Positions 43,705 through 54,689 of a DNA stretch of 64,000 nucleotides are shown piece after piece. The stretch spans positions 5,061,001 to 5,125,000 of the forward strand of contig NW_018343973.1 of assembly GCF_002099425.1 (NCBI RefSeq), written 5' to 3'. A program made the position numbers and the translations under genes. How positions within the stretch are numbered: the stretch's first letter is position 1; each line of letters starts with the position of its first letter. Under the pieces are notes generated by a model. It made no database searches and was not told the origin of the DNA. It worked only from the letters and a program-made list of their open reading frames with translations. Origin of the DNA: Phascolarctos cinereus (Eukaryota; Chordata; Mammalia; Diprotodontia; Phascolarctidae).

Positions 43705-44010
43705 TACAGGATCAGCCAGTCAGTCAACTAGCATTAATTATAGGCTTACTATGTGCCAAGCACTGTGCTTAGTACTAAGGATACAAAGAAAGGTAAAAGA
43801 CAGTGCCTTGTCTCAGGGATCCCACTATCTGATTTAGACCTAGAAGAAATATTAAAGGTCATCTAGTTCAACTCCCTTCATTTCATAAATGAGCAAACCA
43901 AGGGCCAAAATGGTGACTTACCCAAGTTCACATACATTCTCAGTGACAAAGCTGAAATTTGAACCTAGGTTCACTGACTCCAAATCCACCACTCTTCATA
44001 CACTGCTTCA
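43705..44010 (-). repeat. L2 3' end then MIR-type SINE (antisense)
   Basis: CAGCCAGTCAGTCAACTAGC and GTGCCAAGCACTGTGCTTAG to 43830; GGTCATCTAGTTCAACTCCC and following text to 44010. Confidence 0.75.
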
Positions 44011-44042
44011 TAATCTGATAAAAGCTTGGGTAATTGGTAATA

Positions 44043-44300
44043 GGGGGCAGCTAGGTGGAGCAGTAGATCAAGTATTGGACTTGGAGTCAGGAAGATTCAT
44101 CTTCCTGAGTTCAAATTTGGCCTCAGACACTTACCAGCTGTGTTACCTTGGGCAAGTCACTTTACTCTGTTGTCCTCAGTTTCCTCATCCGTAAAAATGA
44201 GATGGAAAAGGAAATGGCAAACCACTCCAGTATCTCTGCCAAGAAAACCCCAAATGGGGTCACAAAGAGTCAGACACAACAGAGACGACTGAACAACAAA
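44043..44300 (+). repeat. MAR1-like SINE, complete
   Basis: GGGGGCAGCTAGGTGGAGCA head, core, AAATGGCAAACCACTCCAGT and CCAAATGGGGTCACAAAGAG, ending GACTGAACAACA. Confidence 0.95.
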
Positions 44301-44309
44301 TTGATATTT

Positions 44310-44530
44310 AATGTTTGCAAAGTCTTTTACATGAATTATTCTGTTTGAGCCATCTAATAACTCAGTAAGGTAAGTACTGAAAATATTACTCATTTTGAAG
44401 AAGAGGAGGCTGAGACTTTGGAAATTAAATGATTCATCCAGAGTTACTACATATGGTCAGGAATGGAAATAGAATGAAGGTCTTACTTGATTCCAAGCAC
44501 TTATCCCACATCATCACTGCCTGGCTCAGA
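44310..44530 (-). repeat. CORE-SINE (antisense), eroded
   Basis: GAAGAGGAGGCTGAGACTTT and TCATCCAGAGTTACTACATA, about 230 bases before IMPA2 exon 4. Confidence 0.62.
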
Positions 44531-44758
44531 TGACTTCTCTTCTTTCAAATTATTAGGAAATTATAACATGGTGAGCTGAGGATGTTTATCATGGAGGTGG
44601 TTTCCAAGATTCTAAAAGAGGGAAAAATTAAAAAGTAACAGTGAAGTGTTTGGGCACCCTTCCCACAATACTCTGCAGTGGCTGTTAGGGGCTTGCACAT
44701 ATATAAAGATCTTCAGGGTTTGTTTATATGAAAAACCAACATTTGGTCTTCTTTGCAG

Positions 44759-44804
44759 ATTTCCAACAGTGGCAGTTAGCATTGGATTTGCTGTTAATCG
44801 AGAG
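44759..44804 (+). CDS. IMPA2: IMPA2 exon 4
   Basis: A 46-base exon between CTTTGCAG and GAG|GTATAT. One base completes Arg, then FPTVAVSIGFAVNRE. Human IMPA2 has FPTVAVSIGFAVRQE here, so the N-R pair is a small lineage difference. This beta strand directly follows the metal-binding loop. The exon ends in phase 0, and the donor lies next to a TG/TA-rich stretch. Confidence 0.95.
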
Positions 44805-44849
44805 GTATATTATGTGTATGTGTGTGTGTCTGTTGTATATGTATACAGA

Positions 44850-45285
44850 ATGTGTTCCATAAGTGGGTAACCTGGAGTTGGCTCAGAATCATCCAACAAT
44901 ATAAAAGACAGCAGTAGTTATGTCTGTATCTGCTTGTTTAATCATCCTTCCTTGAAAGCTTTGTGTAGTTACAATCTCAGGACCCTGGCTCCAGTTTTCC
45001 CATAGGGATGTTCAATGTTGATGACTAAATCCAAGCATATGTCTCTCTAATGTGCAAATAAAACCCAGCACAGCAAACAAATCTAAACCTGTTGGAGTCA
45101 GGATAGAGTGGGGGGTGGAGGGGTAGGTGTAGCTTTTCAGTTTGCCTTTCATTCCCGCTTACTAGTAAGTACCAGCTAGCTTCTGTTTTTACTTGGGTTA
45201 TATGGTGGCACTGTTAGGAAAATGATATTTATGAAACCAGTAAAAAGAAACTCACAATTGGCTTGCCACAAACAGAAAAATTTAT
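44850..45285. other. Start of IMPA2 intron 4, no recognised feature
   Basis: Apart from TG/TA-rich sequence at the donor, nothing identified. Confidence 0.45.
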
Positions 45286-45289
45286 ATTA

Positions 45290-45545
45290 ATTATTCAATC
45301 ACCAAGCATTTACTAAGTGTAGATTATGTGCCTGGGTACTATACTAAGCAATGAAGATACAAAGACATATGAAACAGTTGCTGTCCTCAAGGACTTTACA
45401 TTCTATTGGGAAAGACATAGACTCATATATGTATATGTACACATATAAATATATACATATATGTTCATATATAAAAAAATACAATGTAATTTGGAAGAAT
45501 AAGACACTAGTAGCTGGGGAGACCAGAAAAGGTTTTGTGTAGAAG
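45290..45545 (-). repeat. L2 3' part (antisense)
   Basis: CACCAAGCATTTACTAAGTG, GTCCTCAAGGACTTTACATT and an internal TATATA simple repeat. Confidence 0.75.
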
Positions 45546-45554
45546 GTGGTAGAT

Positions 45555-46100
45555 CTGCATTTCCCTGGTAATTTATATTTATATAGTGCTTTATGTGCAA
45601 ATTATCTTCATAACAAACTTATGAAATGTAGATAGAAAGTAAAAATCATAGTATATAATTATTGTAGAGTTAATGAGAAAATTGAATCAATGGAGACCTT
45701 GAGACTAATAGAAAGCTAGGTGGCATAGTGGATTGAATGTGAAAATGGAGTTAAGAAAACCTGAGTTCAAATCCAGACACAGGCACTTAATAGTTGTATA
45801 ACCCTGGGGAAGAACTCTGTCTGTTTGCCTCAATTGCCTCATCTTTAAAATGGTAATAGTAATAGCATCTACATCATAGGGTTATTGTGAGGATAAAACA
45901 AGAGATCTATAAAGCACTTTTCAAACCGTGAAGTGCTATGTAAATACTAGCTGTTATCATCATTATCAGTGCTGTAGATTTTCCCCTTCCTGGCTTCCCT
46001 TGTCTCCTCATATACAAGTTTTATTATCCCATTTTAAAGATAAGGAAACTAAAGCTTAGAAAAGCTAAAGTACTTGGCCAATATCACAAACTGTAAAGAA
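45555..46100. repeat. CORE-SINE (antisense) split by a sense CORE-SINE
   Basis: Antisense start 45555-45680; sense copy 45711-45967 (GCTAGGTGGCATAGTGGATT, ATAGGGTTATTGTGAGGATA); antisense text again at 46020-46100 (ATTATCCCATTTTAAAGATA). Confidence 0.65.
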
Positions 46101-46660
46101 TAATAACAATACTAACCCCTATAGATATAGGCCAATTACTTGTTTGTATATGTTACACAATGCATACTATAACTTAAAAAAATTTTATAAGTTAAGAAAA
46201 AATATATATATTGACCAAGGAACAAAAAAAAACTACCAAAAAGTCCCAGAACTGCAAAGAATGACATATAATTAATGTAGTAATTATTGAGCAAACTAAC
46301 TGAAAGCACCATAATATTTATTCTATAAGTTATTACGAAGCCTTTGACTCAGTTCTACACTCATAGTTTATTCATGCACTGCAAAAATATAAAATAGAAC
46401 TTACTGCACTGAGGATGTTTGTTGTCCCTATGAAAAAAAAAATGTTTTTCATTTAAAACACACCACTAACAAAAATGCTGAGAATAATTGATATAAAATA
46501 TGGCATCTTTCAGAGAGTCAGTTGAGTCCCTTATGGTTCTAACTTATCTTAAACCCATCATTATAATATTATTACCATTCCTAAATTACTATTCCTAAAG
46601 TATGGCTTCTAAGTTAAAGAGGGAGTCATACATTCCAAAAGATCTTTTTTTAAAAAAAAT
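46101..46660. other. AT-rich intronic sequence without recognised feature
   Basis: Nothing identified. Confidence 0.4.
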
Positions 46661-46662
46661 TA

Positions 46663-46890
46663 TTTTATAGAGAGAGGTAGTTTTGGCTTCAGAGACAAAA
46701 AGACCTGGGTTCCAGTCCTACTTCTGACACATACTGTCAGTATAACCCTGAACAAGTCACTTAACCTTTCAATGTTCTAGGCAACTCCTTAAGACAATAA
46801 GTTGCAGAAAATGTGCTTACCTGCATTGGTAGAGGAAGTTTCCTTATCCTGGAATTTGCTATATCAGTGAAACAGGATCAGTCCTTATCC
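46663..46890 (+). repeat. Marsupial MIR-like SINE
   Basis: AAAGACCTGGGTTCCAGTCC, AACCTTTCAATGTTCTAGGC and CTTACCTGCATTGGTAGAGG. Confidence 0.7.
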
Positions 46891-46989
46891 CTGGCTTTTG
46901 CTTTTCTATCACCTGCATTTTCCAATGTAAGAAATTCTACCTCCTTCTTCTCAGAAAGCTATGCCTTAAAACAAAGGAGAAAAAAGAGG

Positions 46990-47740
46990 GAAAAAAAGAA
47001 ACCAGTTCAACAAAACTAACCAAGACATAAGACTGACGTTATCTTCAGTATTCCACATCCATGGTCCCAAAGGGAGACCCTGACAAAGAAGGGAAGGAGC
47101 TGCTTTCTCATGTCTCTTCTTTGACATTAAGCCTGGTCACCATAATTTCTCAGCATTCAGTATCAATCGTTTTGTCATTATTCTTTCTAGTTTGTAGTCA
47201 TGTAAGTTGTTTTCCTGATTCTATTTGCTTTGCTTTGCATCAGTTTATATGTCTTCCCATATGTTTCTGTATTCATCATATTCAACTTTTTCTTTTTTTT
47301 TTTTGTTACAACAATGTTTCATTACAACTTGTTAGCCAGTCCTGGATCAATGGGAATCTTCTGTGTTTCTAGTTCTTTGTTGCAACAAAAATAGCTACAA
47401 ATATTTTCGTATGTTTAAGGCCTTTCTTCTGTCATTGACCTACTTGAGACGTATGCCTAACAGTGGAATCTTTGAATCAAAGGGCATGGAGATTTTACTC
47501 ATTTTCTTTGCATAACTCCAAATTGCTTTTCAGAATGGTTGGACCAATTCTCAGGGTTCCTGTCAGCACATTAATATTTCCCCATTGACTTCTCCTATAA
47601 TTTGTCATCTTTGCCAGTTTCCTGAATGAATGAATCCTCAGGGTTGTTTTGATTTGCATTTCTTTTATTATTAATGATTCAGAGCATTCTTTCATATGGT
47701 TGTTAATCATCACATCAAAACATCTTATTAGTCTCTTGAT
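46990..47740 (-). mobile_element. L1 LINE 3' part (antisense)
   Basis: TTGCTTTTCAGAATGGTTGG and ATTTGCATTTCTTTTATTAT, with the reverse strand at 47495-47713 encoding SLIIKEMQIKTTLRIHSF, an L1 ORF2 motif. Confidence 0.8.
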
Positions 47741-47914
47741 GTATACATAGATGTCCTTAAGTTATGTGACTCTAGTGAAAAATAATTTAGACAGCTTCTC
47801 CATTTTGTGAAATCTTTCTCCAATGACTTAAAATATCTATTTTGACTTGATAAATATAAAATTCTTAATTTACACTAAAATTAAATACTGAATTCTTGGA
47901 TTTGACTTTGGATG

Positions 47915-48850
47915 TTAAATTGAGCCAAGGATGAAGGTGATACTTAAAACACCTTGGTGTCCATCCAGGTAAGACAAATAAAGCATCACATCATCAAGGA
48001 AAAGCAGTGGCTATCTGTATCAAGGGACTTAGTACCATCAAAAATCAAGACTTAATGGAAAGAACATATTTAATATAATTAATATCTATATCATTCTAGT
48101 CTGAGTATATAGTTTTTGGAACTTCGAAATGGACTATAATAGATTTGGAAAGTATACTATCAAAACCTCTTACAATATTAACAAAACAAAGGACACATCA
48201 CCTTAAGGTGTCTAAGATAGAGGAGTGATAGATGTTCTCTAAGTGTATGACAAACTATTTAAAAGCTTAAGGAAATAATATTGGAACAATCATGTCATTA
48301 AGCAATAGTAGAAGTTGACACATCTTAGCTATTTCACAGGTTTAGATTCAAGAATGGAATCAAAAAGTTTGCCATGGGGCAAAATGAACTTCCTAAGATA
48401 TTTCAACAAAAAAGGGTTGAACAAATAACTAAGTCATATGGATTTGTTTATAGAAATGAAGAGATTTATGATAGTAATTTGGACCAGGTCATTACTACCA
48501 ACAGTTATAGATATATCCTTAAGGAGTCTGAATTTATTGTGAAATACCAATTATACAAGGAAATCATAAAAATTATACCACAGGTAGCAGAAATTTAGCA
48601 ACTACTTAATTCTTAGCAAGACGTGATCTTGTGGCTTCAATTATACATAGAAACTCACTCTTTCATGTAATGAAAGATGACAAATCCCAATACTGCAAAT
48701 ATAGACCTTAAAATTACCTTAAAAATTCAAAAAATAAACAATACTGGAATCATTTCCCACAATCACTCAAATATAGCATTGATACATAAAAATACAAAAG
48801 CACCATTTCTAATTGATATAGCTATATCATATTCATAACCTCCAAACTAC
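47915..48850 (+). mobile_element. Relic of an R4/Dong-clade LINE (restriction-like endonuclease type)
   Basis: Broken + strand frames carry, in order, family-like motifs: YLKHLGVHP (about 47940-47970; YKYLGV in the family), GTSKWTIIDLESI...LTKQRTHH (about 48115-48200; IKWT..DLE...K...T....HPKS), SYGFVYRNEEIYDSNLDQVI (about 48433-48495; TEGFMLAIQDQVI), then LARRDLVASIIHRNS (about 48615-48655; LARHDLVASIIHQ), YCKYRP (about 48695), KQYWNH (about 48737; KLYWDR) and ALIHKNTKAPFLIDIAISYS (about 48777-48837; DIVL..K....LIDIAIPN). The last is the region of the C-terminal PD-(D/E)xK nuclease in this clade. Stops and shifts show it is dead. L1 or CR1 does not explain this order. Confidence 0.68.
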
Positions 48851-48889
48851 ATAGAATGAAAAACTTTCAAAATATAGACACACCTTTTT

Positions 48890-49800
48890 AAGGTATATCA
48901 GGAATTGATTCAAATTTATAAGAATAAGAGCCATTCCCCAATTGATTAATGGTCAAAAGATATGAACAGTCACTTTTCAGAGGAAGAAATTCAAGCTATC
49001 AACAGTCACATGAGAAAATGCTCTAAATCACTAATAATTACATGAATGCAAATTAAAACAATTCTGAGGTTCCATATCATACCCATCAGATTGACAAAGT
49101 TGACAAAGAAGGAAAATGACAAATACTGATGTGGCTATGGAAAAGCAAGTACTTTAATGCATTTTTGGTGGAGCTATGAACTGGCATAGACATTCTGAAA
49201 AGCAATTTAGAAGTATGCCCAAATGTAATTAAACTGTGCATACCAGAAATACTACTCCCTGATCTAAACCCTCAAGAGATCAAAGAAATAGGAAAAGAAA
49301 CTATATGTATAAATATATTTACAGCAGCTCTTTTTATGATAGCATAGAATTAGAATCTAAGGAGCAAAAATTGGGAAATGGCTAAATAAGTATAATATAT
49401 GAATGTAATGGAATGCTATTATGCCATAAGAAATGATGAAAGAGATGGTTTCAGAGAAACCTGGGAAGACTTGCATGAGCTAATTCAGCTAAGGGAGCAG
49501 AACCAAGAGAACAATTTATATAACAACAACATTATTGTAAAGACAAACAACTTTGAACTCTGACTTTTTAACTCTGATCAATGTAATGACCAACCACAAT
49601 TCCAGAGGACTCATGATCAAGCATGCTACCTATTTCCTGTCAAAGAGATGATGTAGTCAGGATGCAGATTGAGACATTTTTTTGAATATGGCCAAGAAGT
49701 GAATTTTTTTTTTACTTGACTATATACATATATATTTGTAACATGGATTTTGTTTTCTTTTGGGGGGAGAGGTAGGTAGATTTTCATTGATTGAAAAGAT
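48890..49800 (+). mobile_element. L1 LINE, ORF2 C-terminus and 3' UTR (sense)
   Basis: CCCAATTGATTAATGGTCAA, ACTTTTCAGAGGAAGAAATT (HFSEEEIQ) and GGAATGCTATTATGCCATAA (MEYY.A-like), then 3' UTR text. Confidence 0.85.
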
Positions 49801-49899
49801 TGCTTTAAATATAGAGACCTAACAGAAGAAATCAAGGTAAATAGAAAGGTTATTATAACAGTATATTTTGGAAGGGAAAACACATATACCAATCATACT

Positions 49900-50790
49900 C
49901 CTGGATATAAGTTGCATTAATTCACTCACAAAATGGAAGAAGGTGGCAGAATGGCTTAGAAAGCAGAATACAATAATATGTTTGTAAAAGCACGCCTGAA
50001 ACTTTAAAAATTCATATGGAGTTAAAATGACCGGCTGGAGTAGAATCTATTATGCTTCATGTAAAACAAAAACAAAAACAAAAAAACATAAGTGGCAACC
50101 ATGTTCTCAGGAAAGGCAACAATAAAATAGACATGGTTAAAAGAGGTAAGCAGAGGAATTACAGTATGTTTACAGGCACAAAAGAGAAGTGAAATTATAT
50201 CAATACTGAATTTAAATGCATGAAAGAGTTTAGTATCTAAATATATAAAGGCTAATTGAACTATAGAGACAAATATGCAGTAAAACAAATAATTATAGAG
50301 GATGCCAATATGCCCCTTTCAGATTTAGATGAATATAACAAAAAGATAAACAATAAAGAAGTTAAAGATCTGAATAAAATTTTAGAAAAATACATGTAAT
50401 AAACTTCTGATAACTTCTGAATGGGAAATAGAAAGCACATACACTTCCTAAACTTTGCATAGCACTTCACAAAAATCAGCAATGTACAAGGTTATTTTAA
50501 AAGTCATGAATAATTACAGAAAAGTAGAGATTCTTTACTAATCACAATGCAATAAAAACTATAATCAAAAATGGTCATTTGAAGAAAAGGTTTCAGACTT
50601 AGCAGACCAAATAATAAAATCTGAAACAACTCTCCAGTGTATTGAAAGAACAGTGATTTCTAAGTCACATAGAAGAGAAATTACACTTGATTTTCTTTAC
50701 TTTAGAGGGTGGAATGAAAAGCAATGGTTGGCAATAACAAAGAGGTATATTTAGACCTAATCTAAGAGGAGATTTAGCAATCTTAAAGTG
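49900..50790 (+). mobile_element. Probable L1 endonuclease-region fragment (sense)
   Basis: Frame-broken text resembling L1 ORF2: MPLSDLDEYNKKINNKEVKD (about 50307-50370; N-PLS-LD...K-NK near the endonuclease) and AATCACAATGCAATAAAAAC (SDHNAIK-like). It lies downstream of an L1 3' end, so it is a separate insertion. Confidence 0.5.
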
Positions 50791-50887
50791 GAATTAGTGT
50801 GGCACTAGAGACAGTGTTTCCTCCCTTACCTGAGGTCTTTAAGTAGCATACAAAAGATTGATAACCTCTTGAAATGCATGTTCTGAA

Positions 50888-51082
50888 GCAGTTTTTCTTA
50901 ATCTGGGATCCATGAAGTTATTTTTGAAAAATATTTTGGTAACTACATTTCAATAAAACTGGTTTTCTTTATAATCCTATGTATTTTATTTTATGAATTT
51001 AAAAACATTTCTGAGACGGGGTCCATCAGCTTCCTTAAATTGTCTAAAAAGTCCACGATACATAAAAGGTTAAGAACCTCTG
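50888..51082 (+). mobile_element. hAT-like MITE, GGTTAAGAACC family
   Basis: CAGTTTTTCTTAATCTGGGA start, TATAATCCTATGTATTTTAT middle, AAAGGTTAAGAACCTCTG end. Confidence 0.78.
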
Positions 51083-51084
51083 AT

Positions 51085-51365
51085 GTCTTTGTAATGCAGA
51101 TACATTCAAGAATGGGCTAGACTAGATGGCCCCTATGACCCCTTCTAATTGTGAGTCTGTGAACCAGTATAGGATACAGGAGAAATGTCAGAGAGGTAAG
51201 AGGAAAATCAGGAGACAGCAGTGTCATGAAAAGCAGAGAAGAGATAATAGCCAGAGTTTCAAAAAAGAGGTCAAGGAGAATGAGGGGGAAGGAAAAACCC
51301 ATGCTGATTTTGAAGAAAACAGCAAAAATGAAACCCAGGAAAAACATGCTAATGATGATGCATGT
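51085..51365. repeat. L3-type tail (sense) then L2 fragment (antisense)
   Basis: AGACTAGATGGCCCCTATGA, then GA-rich reverse L2 ORF2 text such as GGTCAAGGAGAATGAGG. Confidence 0.55.
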
Positions 51366-51371
51366 CTTTCC

Positions 51372-51520
51372 TTTTTTTTTTTTTGGCAATTGGGGTTAAG
51401 TGACTTGCCCAGGGTCACACAGCTAGTAAGTGTCAAGTGTTTGTTCTGAGGCCAGATTTCAAGTCAGGTCCTCCTGACTTCAGGGCCAGCACTCTATCAA
51501 CTGCGCCACCTAGCTGCGTC
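51372..51520 (-). repeat. WSINE1-like SINE (antisense)
   Basis: T run, AATTGGGGTTAAGTGACTTG, end CGCCACCTAGCTGCG. Confidence 0.92.
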
Positions 51521-51540
51521 ATCATTTGTGAATTGTTGAG

Positions 51541-51567
51541 AGAGAGAGGAAGAGAGAGAGAGAGAGT
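51541..51567. repeat. AG microsatellite
   Basis: AGAGAGAGGAAGAGAGAGAG repeat. Confidence 0.92.
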
Positions 51568-51664
51568 AAAACGTGAAGCTCGTGTTCTAATGGGAAAGAC
51601 AACACATATAGAAGGTTTCATCTGCAAGTCAGATGAAAAATCCCATGATCCTTAGGGTATTGTG

Positions 51665-51837
51665 ACAAAGTATGTATTAATGCTTCTTCTTTAATATTAT
51701 TTTTGCTGATGAAATGATATCAGTTTCTGACGTTGAACCATTTAACAGTGCCAAGGACTTTGTAGCAAGAACTTTCTTTTCTGGATCTTAAGTAGCTGTG
51801 GCTGTAGCACGTACAGCAGCAGTTGCCTGGCTATGTC
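51665..51837 (-). pseudogene. YBX3: YBX3-like processed pseudogene fragment
   Basis: The reverse strand reads DPEKKVLAT then, after a one-base shift, KVLGTVKWFNVRN, followed by a stop and degraded FISKNNIKEEALIHT. This is the junction of the Ala-rich N-terminus and the cold-shock domain of Y-box proteins; EKKVLATKVLGTVKWFN fits YBX3 best as recalled. The preceding Ala/Thr-rich text (ATAAVRATATAT) also fits. It covers the same part of the protein as the end of the + strand pseudogene at 17.9-18.1 kb. Confidence 0.8.
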
Positions 51838-51990
51838 TCCTTTTCCCATTTGTTTGATCTCTTTGGGATATAGCCCTAGAAGTGCTATTGCTGGATCAAA
51901 GGGTATGCAATGCCTGGCTATATCTCTAAAGGGATTGCTTGATGTCTGATTGCAGTGGGGTGGATGCATTGCTACTCCCAAGAGCTAATA
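51838..51990 (-). repeat. L1 ORF2 fragment fused to the YBX3-like fragment
   Basis: The reverse strand encodes IPFDPAIALLGLYPKEIKQM, an L1 ORF2 motif, running directly into the pseudogene without a visible gap. Confidence 0.72.
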
Positions 51991-52109
51991 ATTAAGACAA
52001 GTAGGAGTAAGGATAGGTACAAGACACATGTCATTGGTACAAGGAACTCCCAGATGAGGAAATTCCTTCAACCAGTGTAGGTCAACACCTTCTCTGTAAG
52101 TCAAATCCT

Positions 52110-52240
52110 TTGAGTTGTCTGGGACCCTGAGAGGTTAAATGCCTTGCTGAGGATCACACAGCCAGTATATGTCAGAGGCATGATTTGAGCACAGGTCTTT
52201 CTGGCTCTGAGGTTGGCTCTCTGTTCACTATGCCATGCTG
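52110..52240 (-). repeat. MIR-type SINE (antisense)
   Basis: TTGCTGAGGATCACACAGCC and TCTGTTCACTATGCCATGCT. Confidence 0.75.
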
Positions 52241-52455
52241 TCAAGATAAGAAAGAATGTTAATGTTGAAATGGAAAAAAAAAGAATTGATTATTTGTGTT
52301 TAAAATATTATACTTGACACAACAGTATAGTGTGCAATTTCAATAAACAAAATGAAGTATATAACATACTAAACACCTATAGGAAAGATACTGAGTCAGC
52401 CAGGTCATCAGAAGACACTTTACTGTGCTATAATTTAAGTTTTATAGGAGCAGTG

Positions 52456-52706
52456 TGGGCATCTAGGTGCCACAGTGGATAGAGCACCAGGCCTGGAGTC
52501 AAGAAAACCCAAGTTCAAATCTACCCTCAGACACTTACTAGCTGTGTGACCCTGCATAAGTCACTTAACCCTATTTGCCTCAGTTTCCTTATCAGTAAAA
52601 TGAGGTGTAGAAGGAAATGGCAAACAACTCTAGTATCTCTGCCAAGAAAACCCCAAGTGGTGTCACAAAGAGTCGGACATGACTGAAAAATGACTGAGCA
52701 AAAAGT
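52456..52706 (+). repeat. MAR1-like SINE, complete
   Basis: GGGCATCTAGGTGCCACAGT head and GTCACAAAGAGTCGGACATG tail. AGCAGTG flanks both sides as a short duplication. Confidence 0.92.
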
Positions 52707-52713
52707 AGCAGTG

Positions 52714-53755
52714 AAAATAGCCTAGACTTGAAAGTTTTGTAGTCTTTTCACAGCAGTTTCGCAGAGCTGATTGATGCCTTCTTAATATTCTGAGTGACTT
52801 TTTGAAAGCAAGTGTAATAGATTTCCACAGGAAGCCCCACATCAAACCTTCTACAGTGCTTAAGTGTTTTAGTGAACTTCCCTTGTCCTCCCTACCCATA
52901 CAGGCATTATCTGGTTCAGGCTTAGACTCCAGATCACAAGACTAGGCCATCCCCTCTGATCCAGAGAAAGGCTGGAATTGGAGCCAAGTGCCAAAGGTCT
53001 CTAAGAGGCCAAATCAATTCTAGGCCTGATCTGTGTGTGTGAGTCTGCTGTGGTACAAAACTGAGAGTTAGCTTACATTTATGACTCTTGGGTCAGGCCA
53101 GATCTACTCTAGATTGAATACCACGGATCAACCATAGAGCGAAAGTGACTCCCTGTGGGTATCCTAGACCAAGACTTGGACAGAATAAGTATTTGTTTTA
53201 GTATGGACTCATTCCAAACTGGACAAAACCAGAAGAACTTCTGAGGTTTGTTGGCCTCTCACCACATATTAGACTTAGACATTTCCATATTTGCTTTTAG
53301 GGTGTGACAGACTTTCTTGCCTTCCTTTACACCTGCCTTATCAATGCCCTCTACCTTGAAAACAAAGGGAGAAATGTGTCCAAAGCATGTTGACATAAAA
53401 CAACTTTATCATTTTCTATTTCTTTTCAGGATATTAGGAGGTTTTTCTTGTGACTGGATTTTTAGCCCTTTGACTAGAGGAGACATTCATATCTCCTTAT
53501 TACTTCTCCCTCCTTGTCCTCCTCCTTACTTCCTCCACCCAACACCTTCATAGGGCTGTCTTTGTACTTTTGTGACTCTTTGTTGACATTTCAATAACAT
53601 TTTCTATGTTATGGTTGGCAATAGGGGTACATTCTTCACACTTCAGCAATTCTAAGGGCATTTAGTCAGCAACTTTCTTTTTAATAGGAAAAAAAATGAG
53701 ATGTTTCTGAAGAATGTAAACTTTGCAAGAAATTTGTTAAGAAATTTATTGGTTA
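52714..53755. other. IMPA2 intron 4, no recognised feature
   Basis: About 1 kb without a repeat that I can name. Confidence 0.45.
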
Positions 53756-53759
53756 TTTT

Positions 53760-53870
53760 GGCAGTCAATAGTCAGTAAACATTAAATGCCTATTATGTGT
53801 CAGGCACTTTGCTAGCACTGGTAAGCCCTGCTGTCAAGGAACTCATAGCCTAATAGATGATCAGACTAGA
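53760..53870 (-). repeat. L2 3' end (antisense)
   Basis: TCAGTAAACATTAAATGCCT and TGTCAGGCACTTTGCTAGCA, about 260 bases before exon 5. Confidence 0.72.
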
Positions 53871-54126
53871 ATTGGTCTAATTTTGTCTTCACAGAGCATC
53901 TTAAATGTGAACTTTATGCTTTTTGAGAATCCCAAAAACTTGTCTCCGTGACCCTCCTCTAATTTTTCAGTTCCTACTGAAATTTATGAAAGTCAACTTA
54001 TATTTTATTTATCACAGTATTATTCCCAACCATATCTTTGTAATCACCATCATTCATTTCCCATTTGTTCTGATGAGATATTAATTTTACTAACCTTCCT
54101 TTTTTTTTCTTTTAAAAAAATTATAG

Positions 54127-54235
54127 CTTGAATTTGGAGTGATTTACCACTGCACTGAAGAACGACTATACACTGGCAGACGGGGTCAAGGGGCATTTTG
54201 TAACCAACAAAGGCTTCGAGTATCCAGAGAGACAG
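54127..54235 (+). CDS. IMPA2: IMPA2 exon 5
   Basis: The acceptor is preceded by a pyrimidine-rich tract and TTATAG; the donor is ACAG|GTTGGT. The 109 bases read LEFGVIYHCTEERLYTGRRG then QGAFCNQQRLRVSRET plus the first base of Asp. This matches human IMPA2 LEFGVIYHCTEERLYTGRRG closely, including the ERLYTGRRG turn. It ends in phase 1, as expected before DLSKAL in the next exon, which is not found downstream within the window. Confidence 0.96.
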
Positions 54236-54239
54236 GTTG

Positions 54240-54685
54240 GTCTGGGCTTTGTTCATTGAGTTTGCATTTTGATTGAGGAAATGGGAGAGGAACATGCTTA
54301 TTTTGACACCTCTCATAGAAAAGGAACTGCATTACAATGATTGAAATCTCTGCTATGGCTTGTTGATTCAACTCTTTTCTGAATTAGTTTGTCTCCAACA
54401 AGCTGGTGATCAAGCCAGTTCTATATTTTAAAACAGAATTTTGCCAACTAGCCTTATACAGGTTCAACCTACTTTGATTTCTTTCAGATCCCTCTATGCC
54501 TTCCTCCATGTAAAAGCCTTCTCCTATAACAAATAAATCTCATCAAAACAAATCAAAACATTGGCCATGTCTGAGAATACACACTTGTTTCGATTCCTGT
54601 AATCTGTCACCTCGCTATCAAGAGATACCAGATATATTTCATTATTGTTCTTTTGAGATCATTTTTGGCTGGCTGGTTTAGGTAG
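54240..54685. other. Start of IMPA2 intron 5, no recognised feature
   Basis: Nothing identified after the exon 5 donor. Confidence 0.45.
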
Positions 54686-54689
54686 AGGT

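Larger units (their letters stand above)
27935..54235 (+). other. IMPA2: IMPA2 gene, central part (exons 2-5 and introns 2-4)
   Basis: Four exons in the same orientation encode consecutive blocks of inositol monophosphatase 2, a Mg-dependent, lithium-sensitive cytosolic phosphatase that hydrolyses inositol monophosphates to free inositol. Intron phases are mutually compatible: 2 after exon 2 (once its extra base is allowed for), 2 after exon 3, 0 after exon 4 and 1 after exon 5. Every intron boundary seen is AG/GT. The gene is incomplete at both ends: the first exon, encoding the N-terminal helix, and the last three exons, encoding residues from DLSKALV to the C-terminus, are not visible. IMPA1 is the closest alternative, but the residues CNFVHRFPTVAVSIGFAV and CTEERLYTGRRGQGAFC match IMPA2 better. 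Confidence 0.93.

Noticed and set aside
48374-48598. 74-residue open frame considered as a host gene
   Set aside because: It fits the R4/Dong-like LINE motifs and is continuous with broken LINE text on both sides.
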